Assembly (NCBI GenBank): GCA_024233115.1
Contig: JACKQB010000003.1
Span: 496,001-560,000, forward strand
Source: Akkermansiaceae bacterium
Lineage (GTDB): Bacteria; Verrucomicrobiota; Verrucomicrobiia; Verrucomicrobiales; Akkermansiaceae
Length of the DNA stretch: 64,000 nt
Direction of reading: 5' to 3'
The position numbers were made by a program, and so were the translations under genes. The notes beneath the pieces were generated by a model, which did no database searches, was not told the DNA's origin, and saw only the letters and a program-made list of their open reading frames with translations. This document shows positions 1-10,038 of this stretch, piece after piece. Within the stretch, counting starts at the first letter, position 1. Every line of letters starts with the position of its first letter.

Positions 1-2144
1 GCGCTATCGATCTTAACAATAGCGCGATAGTAACTATCGAGAGCTGTACCATTGCAGAAAACACGAGTCAAAACGGAGGCGGTGTTCACAACAACAACTC
101 CACCCTCAGCCTCGTCAACTCCATCGTAGCAGCCAATGGTGCCAGCTATGGAAAAGACATCTATTTTCAGAGTGGCACCCTCACCCGAAGTGGCGTGAGT
201 ATTGTTGGATCCAATGATCAGTGTGATACCCCCTTTCCAGCAGGAAATCCTAATGTCAACGGTGATATCGTGGGTACAATCATAGCTCGAATCGAACCTG
301 GCCTCTCCCCGCTTGGATATTATGGAGGCCCCACGATGACCATGCATCCTCTGACGAATAGCCCGGCCTACAACGCAGGGGGATCAACAAGCCTAAGCAC
401 GGATCAGCGTGGCTACCCGCGAGTGGTTGGAGCATCGCTCGACACAGGAGCCGTCGAAGTAAGCACCACACTACTAGTCACCACAGCTATCGATGAAAAC
501 GATGGAGGACTCGGACTGGGCGTTGGCAATTCGTTACGTGAATGTATTCAGGCTGCAACGTCACCAGGCTCCCTCATTAGTTTTGCACAAGTCCTCGATG
601 GAAACACCCTTACCATTACCAATGGCGCCATACCCGTGTCAGCACAAACGGTTCTCATTGATGCCTCCGGCTTGAGTAATGGCATCACTATCGATGGCGA
701 CAGCACCTATGGCATATTCAATTGCTCATCATCAGCCAATCTTTCCATAAATTCGCTGACAATCACCAAGGCAGGGGCTCGTGCCATCACTTCTGAATCA
801 GGATCATCACTCAGCCTTTCTAACTGCGCATTTACTGCCAATCTGTCAGGATGTCTCGATCTGGAGCTGAGCAAGGCGAGTATCCGATATTGCGATTTTA
901 CGGATAACACCCTCAATACCGTATCCAGTGGCGGAGGTGCCGCCGTCTTTGCGCTGACTTCGGATGTCGTCATTGACCAAAGCTCATTTGTTGGAAACTC
1001 TACAGTCTCCACAGGAGGGCCTCTTGGAGGAGCCATCCGATCGGCAGTCTCCACACTTCATGTCTCACGCTGCAACTTTTCAAACAACTCAGCTCTAGGC
1101 AGTTCAGCAGGAAAAGGAGGAGCCATCTACCTTTCTCACCTACTAGGACCAGCACTCTCCTATTCATCGATCACGAATTCGACGTTCAAAGGCAACCAAT
1201 CGGCTTTGGGAGGAGCCATTGAACTGGGAAATATCATTGGCAGCATTGAACTCAGCCACTTGACAATCACGGGTAACGTCAGTGATTTGGGCGGAGGGAT
1301 TAATCTCAAGTCCGCGGGAACCGACGGGAAACTCCTCCTCAATCACTGCATTATTGCAACCAACCTTTCCCCTATCAACGCAGATATCAACTACGATCCT
1401 TCTGGCGGAGGCAGCAATCCCATTGTTGTGTCTGGACCCAACCTCATCGGGGATAATTCCTCAGTCGCCTCAATTTTCCCTGCGGGCGCGCTTGTTGGCA
1501 CCATGGCCACACCTCTTGATCCGATGCTGGGATCCCACTCCAACCACGGAGGTTTTACCAACTCGATCCCGTTACTGCCCGGTTCCCCAGCTATTGATGC
1601 GGGCTCCGTCATATTCCCGGCCTTGCAAAATGATCAACGTGGTTTTAGCAGGATGATTGGAACAGCTCCCGATCTCGGGGCCTACGAAAATGGCCACATC
1701 GTAGGATACTCAACCTGGGTGGAAGAAAAAATCGCCTCAGGCTTGGATGCCGATTTTGCGGGTGACTCAGAATTTGATACCAATCGAAACGGCGTCGAGT
1801 ACGCCACAGGGAGGCATCCCGCAGTGACAGAAGACGCCGCCATACTCCATCTTACCCGCGTAGCCAAAGCGGGCGGAGGTTATGAAATGCACATCACCTT
1901 CGCCTATGAGCCCGATGCTCCTGATATCAAATACATCCTACAACGAAACACAACGCTCGACGCCTTTGGCGCTCGCTATCGCTTCACTCCGTCAACCGGT
2001 ATCGAACAACTCCACCCCAGTGGTAATGTCACAGCCACCTACGATGAGATCAACAAAACCATTACCGTAGTGGATGACGGAATAGGCGACGGCCCGAGAT
2101 ATTTCTGGAGATTAATGATCGAAGAACTGCCAACCTCACCCTAA
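1..2144 (+). CDS. Secreted beta-helix / choice-of-anchor Q domain protein (5' end missing)
   Basis: The reading frame is open from base 3 with no stop, so this is the C-terminal part of a gene that starts before the window. The first GTG in frame (195) is not the real start. The product is rich in Gly/Ser/Asn with short beta-strand repeats (SNCxFxxN-like rungs), as in right-handed parallel beta-helix surface proteins. Two copies of a choice-of-anchor-Q-like motif are visible (SPAYNAG...DQRGYPR and SPAIDAG...DQRGFSR, each ending in a GAxE-like tail). A segment like the CSLREAI domain (NSLRECIQAA) lies between them. The last ~150 residues (EFDTNRNGVEYATGRHP onwards) resemble C-terminal anchoring segments of verrucomicrobial surface proteins. 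Likely extracellular; its ligand or substrate is unknown. Its stop overlaps the end of the convergent hydrolase gene by 9 bases. Confidence 0.75.
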   Translation, partial: AIDLNNSAIVTIESCTIAENTSQNGGGVHNNNSTLSLVNSIVAANGASYGKDIYFQSGTLTRSGVSIVGSNDQCDTPFPAGNPNVNGDIVGTIIARIEPGLSPLGYYGGPTMTMHPLTNSPAYNAGGSTSLSTDQRGYPRVVGASLDTGAVEVSTTLLVTTAIDENDGGLGLGVGNSLRECIQAATSPGSLISFAQVLDGNTLTITNGAIPVSAQTVLIDASGLSNGITIDGDSTYGIFNCSSSANLSINSLTITKAGARAITSESGSSLSLSNCAFTANLSGCLDLELSKASIRYCDFTDNTLNTVSSGGGAAVFALTSDVVIDQSSFVGNSTVSTGGPLGGAIRSAVSTLHVSRCNFSNNSALGSSAGKGGAIYLSHLLGPALSYSSITNSTFKGNQSALGGAIELGNIIGSIELSHLTITGNVSDLGGGINLKSAGTDGKLLLNHCIIATNLSPINADINYDPSGGGSNPIVVSGPNLIGDNSSVASIFPAGALVGTMATPLDPMLGSHSNHGGFTNSIPLLPGSPAIDAGSVIFPALQNDQRGFSRMIGTAPDLGAYENGHIVGYSTWVEEKIASGLDADFAGDSEFDTNRNGVEYATGRHPAVTEDAAILHLTRVAKAGGGYEMHITFAYEPDAPDIKYILQRNTTLDAFGARYRFTPSTGIEQLHPSGNVTATYDEINKTITVVDDGIGDGPRYFWRLMIEELPTSP

Positions 2145-3086
2145 CACCTTATCGAGCCAAGCGAGCATTTTCTTGCGATACTCACCGTGATTCCGGTCCA
2201 GTGAATCGACATGGGTGCCGTTTTCGACTTTGAAAAAGGTTTTGGGCTCCCTGGCTTTCTCGAAGAGCTTCTCCCCCTGCCCGACGGGAACCATGGTGTC
2301 AGCCGTCCCGTGTATGATCAACAAGGGGACCGATGGTAACTTGTCGATGTAGTCGATGGTGGATAGCTCGTCTGTCGTCAGGTTGGCACCTACCTGACCG
2401 GCTTTTTGCCTCGCCATTTCCTTGTAGGAGGCAAAGGCCCCGTCGGTAATCACCGCGCGCAGTCCCTTGATGGGTTTCATTGCCAGGGCCACCACTGATT
2501 TGGCGCCGCCAAGGCTATGGGAAAATGAAACCAGTTTGCCGGCATCGACGTCCTTTCGCGATGCCACGTACTGGAATGCCGCCGTCACATCCTCGACGAG
2601 TCCCTTGCGGGAAAGCTCCCCCTTGGACTGGCCAAAGGCGCGGTAATCGTAGAGCAGCACATTGTAGCCAGCAGGCATCAACCAGCTGATAAAGCCGTAG
2701 TGATGGGCCACCGAGCCGGCGTTACCATGGGAAAACACAACGGTGCCCTTCGCCTTGCCGGCACCAAGATTACTCGGCAGAAACCATCCGTGTAGCTCTG
2801 TGCCATCGGCTGACTTGAATGTGACGTCCTCATACTTCGCCCCGTATTTCCTCGGTGTGAAGGGTTGGTCCTTGGTGGGAAAATAAAACAAGCGGTTGCC
2901 CCCGTTTTTCCCCAGAAATGCCTCCGCAAGCTTGGATAGCTGGCCATCCTTGTCGTCCAGCAGACCATTTCCCGGTTTTTCACCAGCCTTGGGCCCGGCG
3001 GGAGCCTCGTCAGCAGATACCTGGGGAGAGAGTAGTGCACAGGCTGCCAGACCTGCGAGAAGGGAGGGCATCGTAAATTGTTTCAT
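2136..3086 (-). CDS. Secreted alpha/beta hydrolase
   Basis: A 316-residue protein with an N-terminal signal peptide (MKQFTMPSLLAGLAACALLS..., cleavage near VSADE). The alpha/beta-hydrolase core follows: oxyanion strand SHGNAGS, a YDYRAFGQSKG segment, the nucleophile elbow FSHSLGG (Ser), an acid in IHGTADTMVP (Asp) and the histidine in ENGTHVDS. This is the ABHD13/BEM46-like layout, generally an esterase or peptidase of the periplasm or envelope; the substrate cannot be deduced. It is a single gene: the upstream neighbour on this strand, smc, ends 72 bases away and may share a transcript. The 3' end overlaps the convergent beta-helix gene. Confidence 0.85.
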   Translation of the reverse strand: MKQFTMPSLLAGLAACALLSPQVSADEAPAGPKAGEKPGNGLLDDKDGQLSKLAEAFLGKNGGNRLFYFPTKDQPFTPRKYGAKYEDVTFKSADGTELHGWFLPSNLGAGKAKGTVVFSHGNAGSVAHHYGFISWLMPAGYNVLLYDYRAFGQSKGELSRKGLVEDVTAAFQYVASRKDVDAGKLVSFSHSLGGAKSVVALAMKPIKGLRAVITDGAFASYKEMARQKAGQVGANLTTDELSTIDYIDKLPSVPLLIIHGTADTMVPVGQGEKLFEKAREPKTFFKVENGTHVDSLDRNHGEYRKKMLAWLDKVLG

Positions 3087-3158
3087 CGGAAGAATAGCGT
3101 CCGTGGACGCCGCCCTTGTTTGAAAATCGGCCGATTGCCGGCACCTGTTGGCACCTTG

Positions 3159-6100
3159 CTAAGCGTCGAGCTCCAGGGCGGCCTTCTGGGCAGCGGTCCT
3201 TGCTTCCCCCTTGTGCGCCTTGTCGGCCTCCGCCTCTGTAGTGAGGCGCATTCCGACAGGCTTGGAAACACCGAAGTCCTCCATGGTGACACCATACATG
3301 ACGTCGGCCCGTGCCATCGTCCGTTTGCTGTGGGTCACAATGATGAACTGGGAGTTATCGATAAACCTGTCGAGAACCTTGAGGAATCGACCGATGTTGG
3401 CCTCGTCAAGCGGCGCGTCCAGCTCGTCAAGCACACAGAACGGGCTCGGCTTGATCTGGTAGATGGAGAACAGCAGTGCCACAGCCGTCATCGAGCGCTC
3501 ACCACCGGAGAGCAGGCTGATCGACTGGAGTTTTTTGCCCGGAGGTTTGGCGATGATATCGATCCCGCTTTCCAGTGGATCGTGTTCATCGACGAGCACC
3601 AGGTTGGCGATGGCTTTGTCACCAAAGAGCACCTTGAACATGCCTTTGAAGTTCTCGGCCACCTGATTGAAGGTTTCGGTGAAACGTTTTTTGGTCTCGA
3701 CGTTGATCTTCTCGATGACGTTGATCAACTCGGTTTTGGAGTTGACCAGGTCATCGTGTTGGTTGCGGAGATTGGTATTATGCTCCTCAAGTTCGTCGAA
3801 TTCCTCGATCGCGTCCACGTTGACAGGCCCCATGGAGTCGACTTTGCGCTTGAGATCGACCACTATGCTTTCGATGAGTTCCCAGTCCGGCCCGGAGTCG
3901 CCGGGAAACTCGATGACCTCATCATCGGTCACCTCGATCGCAGCCAAATCGGTCACCTCAGTTGGCGAGTATTCCTCGCCTTCCCTCTCGGCGCGACGCT
4001 GTTCTTGTCGGTCATATTGCTTGGCACGCTCCTGGAGGCAGGTCAGCAATGCGTGGGCGTCCGGGCGGAAATGCTTGAGTTCGATCTGGTGACGCTCCAT
4101 CACGCTTTCGTTGAGATTTTCCAATCGGAGACCAATCTTGGTGGCTGCGATTTCCTCACGGCCTTTTTGATCAGAGATCTTGGAACACTCGTGACGAAGG
4201 TCGGACAGTTCTTTTTCGCTGACCTCGATCGCCCGGTGGAGTTCACCCCGGCTGGCTGAGGTTGACTCGAGAAGCTCTTCCAGGTCGCGGGCCTCGGCCC
4301 TGTTCATCTCGATGGTCTTGGCCAGCTCAGAGTTTTCGGCAGTTGCTGCCTCCATACGCTCGGTAAAGGCCGCGATTTCCTCATCACGACGATTGCTTAT
4401 CTGGCGCAACTCCTCGAGACGTGCCTCCATCGGTGAGCGTTGGCGTTCGGCGGCTTCCAATGCCTGACGCTCAACGGCAAGCCTGGTGCGGAACTCCTGC
4501 AGTTGGGATACGGCTTCGTTTTCACGGCGGCTCGCTTCCTCGAGTTCACCCGCCAGCTTCACCTGGTCAGCTTCTATCTGCTCTAGGCGTGCGCGGGCCA
4601 TGGAGAGATCGCTTTCGAGTTCCTCGCGTCCCATGACAGCATTGGAATCACGCTCCTTGATATCGTTGCGCTCCCACTGGACAGCGGAGATTTTGCTTTC
4701 GAGTGATTCCACCTCACGGCTGGCGAGGGTGAGCTGGCCCTGGAGTGTTGACTCCTCGACACGGGCTTTCTGCAGCCTTTCCCGGGCAAGCTCGGATGCT
4801 TCACGCTGCTCCCTCACCAGGGTTTCGAGTTCGGCGAGGTGGGCGCGGGCTTCTTCGTCGGCTGTTTCGAGCTCCGCCACTTCGATTTCCAGGGAACGCA
4901 CCTCGTTCTGGCGTTCCAGCACCGAACTTTGGTCGCCTGTGCTAACCCCCCCGGTGATCAGTCCTTCGGGGCTGAAAACCTCACCTCGCAAGGTGACCAG
5001 GGTCACGCCGGGCAGTTCCGGGCGCATACTCATCGCGGTGGAAAGATCGCTGACGATGAGCACCTTGGATAGCAGGCTCTCGACCACGGCGGCGACTTTG
5101 GGGTCCGATTTCACACGGTCCATCGCCCAGGTCTCGGCGCCATCCGGCACGGTCATCATCTGGCCGGCGGAGGTTGGCGAGACAAAGTCTTCCGGAATGA
5201 GGGCGGCTTCGCCGAGTTTCTTTTCGGTAAGACGATCAATAATCGCCTGCGCGTAACTGGAGTCGGTAACCAGGACGGCTTGCAAATGCGAGCCGAGTGC
5301 CGCCTCCACGGCTACCGTGTAGGCATGTTCCACCTCAATGAGGCCAGCTAACACGCCGCGCACACCGTTCTTAAAAAACCCAGGTTCATCGAGCCCCTTG
5401 AGCACGGCCTGGGTTCCTTTTTCAAATCCTTCCCCGCTGTCGACGAGCTGTCGGAGTACATCGAGGCGTGAGGAAACCTTGGCGAGATCCTTATGACTCG
5501 CAGAAGCAAGATCCCGAGCGGCATCAAGGTCACCCCGTGTGTGCTGGAAGGTACGTTCGGTCGTTTCCTTCTCCTCCTCAAGAGCAGCCAGCTTGCTACG
5601 GCGGGTCTCCAGCTCGGAGGCAATACCCTCCTGCTCCATCACCGCCTCTTCGTGCTCACCCTGAAGTCGTTCCTCCTCCTCGGCAAGTTTGCGTGAGCGC
5701 TCGAGGCTGTTCTCCATCTGCGTCAACGCGCTTTCAATTTTCGCCTGGCTGGCGGCGATGACCGACTGGGTGGTATTTGATTCAGCACGCAGGCTGCGGA
5801 GAATGTTTTCCTTTTCCTCACGCTCGTTTCGTTGGGCAGCGGCGCGGGACTCATGTTCAGCTAACAGGGCCTGCTGCGACTCGATCCGGCCAGTGAGATC
5901 GTTCAGCGTCTGCTCGGCTTCGATAAAGTCAAGTTGCTGCTGCTCGAGTTTCTGTTGGGCTTCGAGGATGTCGCTTTGGTTCTGGCTGACCCGGGCCTCG
6001 AGTTCAGCCTGGCGTTCCTTGTTGAAGGCGATCCGGCTCTCGGCAGCGCTCGCCGCATTGGTGTGGTGGTTGAGTTGCTGGCGGATTTCGGAGAGTTCCG

Positions 6101-6962
6101 CTTCAAGGCTCTGGGCGGCATCGCGGGCCTTGACGACAGCCTGTTCTTTTTCGGGAAGTCCTACTTCCAGCTCGGTCTCGCGGACCTCAAGTGAATGGAT
6201 CGAGTTTTCAAGCTCACTGAGTTCAGCTGTGTATTCGGTGTATTTGCGATGGCTGAGGTGGGTGTCCAGTATGCGCACGTCAGTGGCGAGTTCCTGATAG
6301 CGGCGGGCCTTGGCGACCTGGCGCTTGAGGGAATTCATGCGGCGTTCCTGTTCGGCGAGGACATCGGATACACGGAGCAAGTTGGCCTCGGTGTACTCGA
6401 GCTTGCGTAAGGCCTCACGCTTTTCCTTTTTGAACTTGGTGATACCGGCGGCTTCCTCGAAAACCGTCCGACGGTCTTCCGGCTTGGAGCTGAGAAGCAT
6501 GTCGATTTTCCCTTGCTCCATGATGGAGTAGGAGGTCCTGCCAATACCCGTATCCATGAAGAGTTCGTGAATATCGCGGAGGCGACAAAGGCTGCCATTG
6601 ATACGGTACTCTGACTTGCCATCCCGGTAGACCCGGCGGGTAATGGCGACCTCGTTGAAATCGACCTTCAACGTTTTTTCGCAGTCGGCCAGCGTCATCG
6701 TCACCTCGGCCATACTCAGGGCTGCGCGTGCTTTGCTGGTTCCACTTTTATCCGTGCCGTTAAAGATGACGTCAGCCATTTCACCGCCACGCAAAGCCTT
6801 GGCGGACGTCTCACCAAGCACCCAACGGATGGCATCAACGACATTTGACTTGCCACAACCGTTCGGCCCGACAATTCCGGTCACACCTTTCGGGTGGAAT
6901 TCGAACTTGGTTTTATCGGCGAAGGATTTGAATCCGTGTAGATCGAGTGACTTGAGATACAT
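3159..6962 (-). CDS. smc: Chromosome segregation protein SMC
   Basis: A 1267-residue structural-maintenance-of-chromosomes ATPase that organises and compacts the nucleoid with ScpA/ScpB. The N-terminal Walker A GPNGCGKS lies at residues 32-39, followed by the Q-loop region and the typical N-terminal KSFADKT and GIGRTSYSIMEQGKID motifs. Long Glu/Arg/Gln-rich coiled coils flank a globular hinge at about residues 500-690. The C-terminal head carries the signature LLSGGERS and Walker B CVLDELDAPLDE. Length and architecture are standard for bacterial SMC. The start ATG at 6962 gives the canonical MYLKSLDLHGFKSF N-terminus. No ScpA/B is adjacent. A triplicated GACGTGG motif lies just upstream (7004-7037). 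Confidence 0.97.
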   Translation of the reverse strand: MYLKSLDLHGFKSFADKTKFEFHPKGVTGIVGPNGCGKSNVVDAIRWVLGETSAKALRGGEMADVIFNGTDKSGTSKARAALSMAEVTMTLADCEKTLKVDFNEVAITRRVYRDGKSEYRINGSLCRLRDIHELFMDTGIGRTSYSIMEQGKIDMLLSSKPEDRRTVFEEAAGITKFKKEKREALRKLEYTEANLLRVSDVLAEQERRMNSLKRQVAKARRYQELATDVRILDTHLSHRKYTEYTAELSELENSIHSLEVRETELEVGLPEKEQAVVKARDAAQSLEAELSEIRQQLNHHTNAASAAESRIAFNKERQAELEARVSQNQSDILEAQQKLEQQQLDFIEAEQTLNDLTGRIESQQALLAEHESRAAAQRNEREEKENILRSLRAESNTTQSVIAASQAKIESALTQMENSLERSRKLAEEEERLQGEHEEAVMEQEGIASELETRRSKLAALEEEKETTERTFQHTRGDLDAARDLASASHKDLAKVSSRLDVLRQLVDSGEGFEKGTQAVLKGLDEPGFFKNGVRGVLAGLIEVEHAYTVAVEAALGSHLQAVLVTDSSYAQAIIDRLTEKKLGEAALIPEDFVSPTSAGQMMTVPDGAETWAMDRVKSDPKVAAVVESLLSKVLIVSDLSTAMSMRPELPGVTLVTLRGEVFSPEGLITGGVSTGDQSSVLERQNEVRSLEIEVAELETADEEARAHLAELETLVREQREASELARERLQKARVEESTLQGQLTLASREVESLESKISAVQWERNDIKERDSNAVMGREELESDLSMARARLEQIEADQVKLAGELEEASRRENEAVSQLQEFRTRLAVERQALEAAERQRSPMEARLEELRQISNRRDEEIAAFTERMEAATAENSELAKTIEMNRAEARDLEELLESTSASRGELHRAIEVSEKELSDLRHECSKISDQKGREEIAATKIGLRLENLNESVMERHQIELKHFRPDAHALLTCLQERAKQYDRQEQRRAEREGEEYSPTEVTDLAAIEVTDDEVIEFPGDSGPDWELIESIVVDLKRKVDSMGPVNVDAIEEFDELEEHNTNLRNQHDDLVNSKTELINVIEKINVETKKRFTETFNQVAENFKGMFKVLFGDKAIANLVLVDEHDPLESGIDIIAKPPGKKLQSISLLSGGERSMTAVALLFSIYQIKPSPFCVLDELDAPLDEANIGRFLKVLDRFIDNSQFIIVTHSKRTMARADVMYGVTMEDFGVSKPVGMRLTTEAEADKAHKGEARTAAQKAALELDA

Positions 6963-7286
6963 AGTATGTGTATTGGGTGCGGGAGATTTCAGTAAGGGCA
7001 GACGACGTGGGAGGGTGACGTGGGGGGGATGACGTGGAACGGTTCGAGCCGAGGAAGATCAGGTTCCGCCAGCCGGTTCCCGACACTATAATGCTGAACG
7101 GCACTACTCCAAGACAATTAGGCGGAAAATCGTATATATGGTGTATTCCCCACAAGTTTATACTACATATTGCGGTTGTCATATTTAAGAAAGCCTAAGC
7201 AAAAAGCCTGCCCACAGACCTCAAAGAGCATGCGAGGACGGATTCAAGGCTTGTTTCCGGGACTGGCAGCCACTAAGGCAATACGC
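6963..7286. other. Intergenic region between divergent smc and lipB
   Basis: About 320 bases without a convincing gene. It should hold the divergent promoters for smc and lipB. Visible structure is three GACGTGG heptamers at 7004-7010, 7017-7023 and 7031-7037 (13-14 base spacing), then an AT-rich stretch (about 7120-7190) nearer lipB. No terminator or RNA family was recognised. Confidence 0.5.
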
Positions 7287-7934
7287 ATGCAGTTGAAGCA
7301 CCAATGGATCGGCCCGGATGTGGATTACCAGCGAGCCCTGGAAATCCAGCTCGAACGGGTGGATCTTGTTCTTGAAGGGAAATCGGGGAACCAGCTGCTC
7401 TCCATGGAGCATCGCCCGGTTTATACCATTGGCCGGACCCGTGACCAGACATCACTGGGAGCGAACGCCACATTGCTCCCCCACCCTGTGGTTGAAATCA
7501 ATCGCGGTGGCCAGGCCACTTATCATGGCCCCGGGCAACTGACCGGCTATCCCATCGTGGACCTACGGCCACTGGGCAAAGACCTCCACGCCTACATCAG
7601 ATTGCTGGAAGATGCTCTGATCATTACCTGTGGCGAATATGGCGTCAGGGCAGATAGGCGTGACGGGCTGACCGGCGTATGGGTCGACGACCGGAAACTT
7701 GCATCCATCGGCGTGGGTGTTAGAAAATGGATCACCATGCACGGCTTTGCCATCAACTTGACACGTGCCAGCTTGCTGGGATTCCAATCGATCACCCCCT
7801 GTGGCATTGATGGAGTCACCATGACCTGCCTTGAGAGCGAGTGCGGCAGTGCCGTCGATGTGGAGGGATTCGCCCACCGCTGTGCGCCACACCTGGACAG
7901 GCTCTTGGGCGGGATGCGGGCCAAACATGCCTAG
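7287..7934 (+). CDS. lipB: Octanoyl-[ACP]:protein octanoyltransferase LipB
   Basis: Transfers octanoate from acyl carrier protein to lipoyl domains of 2-oxoacid dehydrogenases and the glycine cleavage H protein, the first step of lipoate assembly, in the cytoplasm. The LipB signature is clear: RGGQATYHGPGQLTGYPI, LTGVWV, the lysine in RKLASIGVGVR, and the catalytic cysteine in ITPCGIDGVTMT. The ATG at 7287 (TAAGG-like sequence ~10 bases upstream) gives a 215-residue protein of normal size. An upstream in-frame start at 7170 would add 39 residues unlike any LipB. LipA is not in the window. Confidence 0.95.
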   Translation: MQLKHQWIGPDVDYQRALEIQLERVDLVLEGKSGNQLLSMEHRPVYTIGRTRDQTSLGANATLLPHPVVEINRGGQATYHGPGQLTGYPIVDLRPLGKDLHAYIRLLEDALIITCGEYGVRADRRDGLTGVWVDDRKLASIGVGVRKWITMHGFAINLTRASLLGFQSITPCGIDGVTMTCLESECGSAVDVEGFAHRCAPHLDRLLGGMRAKHA

Positions 7935-7982
7935 GTGGCAGGCCGTCCTTGGGACATTCCCACTCAAGTCCCGTCCTCGCCA

Positions 7983-9233
7983 TCAAGAGCCCTCGCCGGC
8001 AGCCGGGACCGCGTCTGCGACATTGCTTTGGTCCCCGGACTCTGCAAGGGTTTCAGCCTTTTCCTTTTTTTTCTGAGCCTTGGTCGATTCCTTGATAATC
8101 TGCCGCTCGAGGTCCGGGTTCTGGTTTTTCCCCTGACTGATCGCCACACCCAGCCAACGAAGCTCATAACTGTTATCGAGGGCCACCTTGACAAGCATGG
8201 TCAGCGGCACGGCTAACAACATCCCGACCGGCCCCCAGAGAAACCCCCAGAACAGGACGGAGATAACGACCACCACGGTGGACAAACCGAAACGGCGCCC
8301 CAGAAGTGCCGGCTCCATGAAATTTCCTAAAAACCCGTTAATGACCAGGTATCCACAGGCGACAGCGATGGCGTGTTTCACATCGTGGATCAGCAAGGCA
8401 AGGATCACGGGGGGGATGCCGGCTATGATCGAGCCGATAGCCGGGATGTAGTTGAGCGCGAATGCGAGGATGCCCCACAGAAGGGGGAAATCGACCTCGG
8501 CAGCCCAGCAGAGCAAGCCAGCCAAGCCGCCGGTAGCGATACTGACCATGGTTTTGATACCGAGGTATTTCTGGATGTCGCGGGTGGCACTCAGCATACG
8601 CTGAAGGTTTGGCCCCTGGGCATCGACGATGGCCTCGAACCGGCGCGCAAACATCCGTGCCTCACTGAGCATGAACACAAGGAGGATGAGCACGATGAAG
8701 GAGCTTTTCAGGGTTTCCAGCACCCCACCTAACAACGAGGTGATATTCTCCTTGAAAAAGTCACCGATTTTTTCCGCGGTCAGGAATTTCTTAATTTCCT
8801 CCTGCGCACCTTCAAACTGCCATTCCTCAAGCTGGGCTCCACCGTTCAGTGCCACGTGGTACATTTTTTTTCCATACTGTTCGAGTCGGTCACCTTCAGC
8901 CAAATCGTTGATCAGTAAAAAACCAATCACCATCACGCCGGAGAGGAAGGCAAAAACCACCAGCACGGTGATGAGGACGGAGATAAACCGGGGCACCCTG
9001 TGTTCACGAAGCCAGTTGGTAATGGGAAAACTTACCGCCGCGATGAAAAACGCGAGTGAGACGGGTATAAAAAAGTCCCTGGCAAAATACAAGCCACTGA
9101 GCACGAGCACCGCCGAGGCGAGCAAGAGCATGGCTTTATAGGCTTCTGCGGGTTTGGATGGCACGGGAATGGATCTTGGGACGAGTTGGTGTGGCCAAAA
9201 ATAAAAATCATTGTTAGCGTAAACCAGCATCAA
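7983..9233 (-). CDS. AI-2E family transporter (membrane permease)
   Basis: A polytopic inner-membrane protein of the AI-2E/YdgG/PerM family (PF01594), up to 416 residues. About seven to eight hydrophobic helices are visible, starting AMLLLASAVLVLSGLYFARD. The family's C-terminal signature segment includes NYIPAIGSIIAGIPPV and FWGFLWGPVGMLLAVPL. The charged Lys/Glu tail (KKKEKAETLAES) is probably cytoplasmic. Family members export AI-2, ions or unknown small molecules, so the substrate is not predictable. The start is uncertain: ATG at 9233 gives an extra ~23 residues, and an in-frame GTG at 9164 would begin closer to the first conserved helix. Transcribed divergently from the glycosyltransferase at 9329. 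Confidence 0.85.
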   Translation of the reverse strand: MMLVYANNDFYFWPHQLVPRSIPVPSKPAEAYKAMLLLASAVLVLSGLYFARDFFIPVSLAFFIAAVSFPITNWLREHRVPRFISVLITVLVVFAFLSGVMVIGFLLINDLAEGDRLEQYGKKMYHVALNGGAQLEEWQFEGAQEEIKKFLTAEKIGDFFKENITSLLGGVLETLKSSFIVLILLVFMLSEARMFARRFEAIVDAQGPNLQRMLSATRDIQKYLGIKTMVSIATGGLAGLLCWAAEVDFPLLWGILAFALNYIPAIGSIIAGIPPVILALLIHDVKHAIAVACGYLVINGFLGNFMEPALLGRRFGLSTVVVVISVLFWGFLWGPVGMLLAVPLTMLVKVALDNSYELRWLGVAISQGKNQNPDLERQIIKESTKAQKKKEKAETLAESGDQSNVADAVPAAGEGS

Positions 9234-9328
9234 TTGTATGCTTTTGCCACGATGCCTCGGGAAGGCACGGCCAACATACGCTTATTCAGACGCTCAAGCA
9301 ATGGAATCATTCGATTATTGTTAAAAAA

Positions 9329-9988
9329 ATGACAATCACAGACCGGCCCGTCATCAGCATCATCATTCCAGCGCTGAATGAATCAGAAAATCTGCACACA
9401 TGCCTTTCGTCCCTCCCCTATCAGGATATGGTCGAAGTGATCCTCAGCGACGGCGGCAGCATCGATGATACGCTGGCCATTGCCCAACAATTTCCCATCG
9501 TGATCCTCCACGCGGACCGTGGCCGTGCCAGGCAGATGAATGCCGCAGCCCGCTGTGCGCGTGGGGACGTGCTTCTTTTTCTGCATGCCGACACCATACT
9601 CCCCCCAAATGCATACCACGAGCTCATCCGGTCGATTCAGGACGGGTGCCTGATGGGGTGCTTCGAGAGGAAATTCGATACCAGCAGCCGGCTGCTCGCC
9701 GTCACCTCCCGTTGGGCCGGCTGGCGGGCGCGCAAGCTATTCTGGGCATACGGTGACCAGGCGATCTTTATCAACCATGCGTTGTTTCGGCGTCTCGGTG
9801 GTTATCGGGATCTGCGGCGATTCGAAGACCTCGACCTTGCCATCCGGGCCAAACCACATGGTCGTTGGACCGTTTTACCAGAACCGGTTGTCACGGATGC
9901 CCGCAGGTTTGGTAAACACCCCCTGCCCCGCCTCGCCAGCGATTTTTTCCTGACCTTGGCGTGGCGGGCCGGACTGATCGACCAATAA
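9329..9988 (+). CDS. TIGR04283-type family 2 glycosyltransferase
   Basis: A 219-residue GT-A fold glycosyltransferase. Motifs: ISIIIPALNESENL at the N-terminus, the SDGGSIDDT nucleotide-binding loop, GRARQMNAAA, and the acidic LFLHADT metal-binding (DxD-like) segment, then RRFEDLDLAIR. This pattern matches the small glycosyltransferases of TIGR04283, which often sit beside the arsenosugar genes arsM/arsS. None of those partners is visible here, so an arsenosugar role is not supported by context. It probably acts at the membrane or cytosol on a lipid or small-molecule acceptor. The gene ends ~50 bases before the next start. Confidence 0.8.
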   Translation: MTITDRPVISIIIPALNESENLHTCLSSLPYQDMVEVILSDGGSIDDTLAIAQQFPIVILHADRGRARQMNAAARCARGDVLLFLHADTILPPNAYHELIRSIQDGCLMGCFERKFDTSSRLLAVTSRWAGWRARKLFWAYGDQAIFINHALFRRLGGYRDLRRFEDLDLAIRAKPHGRWTVLPEPVVTDARRFGKHPLPRLASDFFLTLAWRAGLIDQ

Positions 9989-10038
9989 GCAAGCGCATAG
10001 ACTTGCCAGTCGTGGAAAATCCACCTAGCCTACGCGCC

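Noticed and set aside
3078..4259. Long plus-strand 393-codon ORF antisense to smc
   Set aside because: It is entirely antisense to a confidently identified gene and its product looks like reverse translation of SMC heptads.
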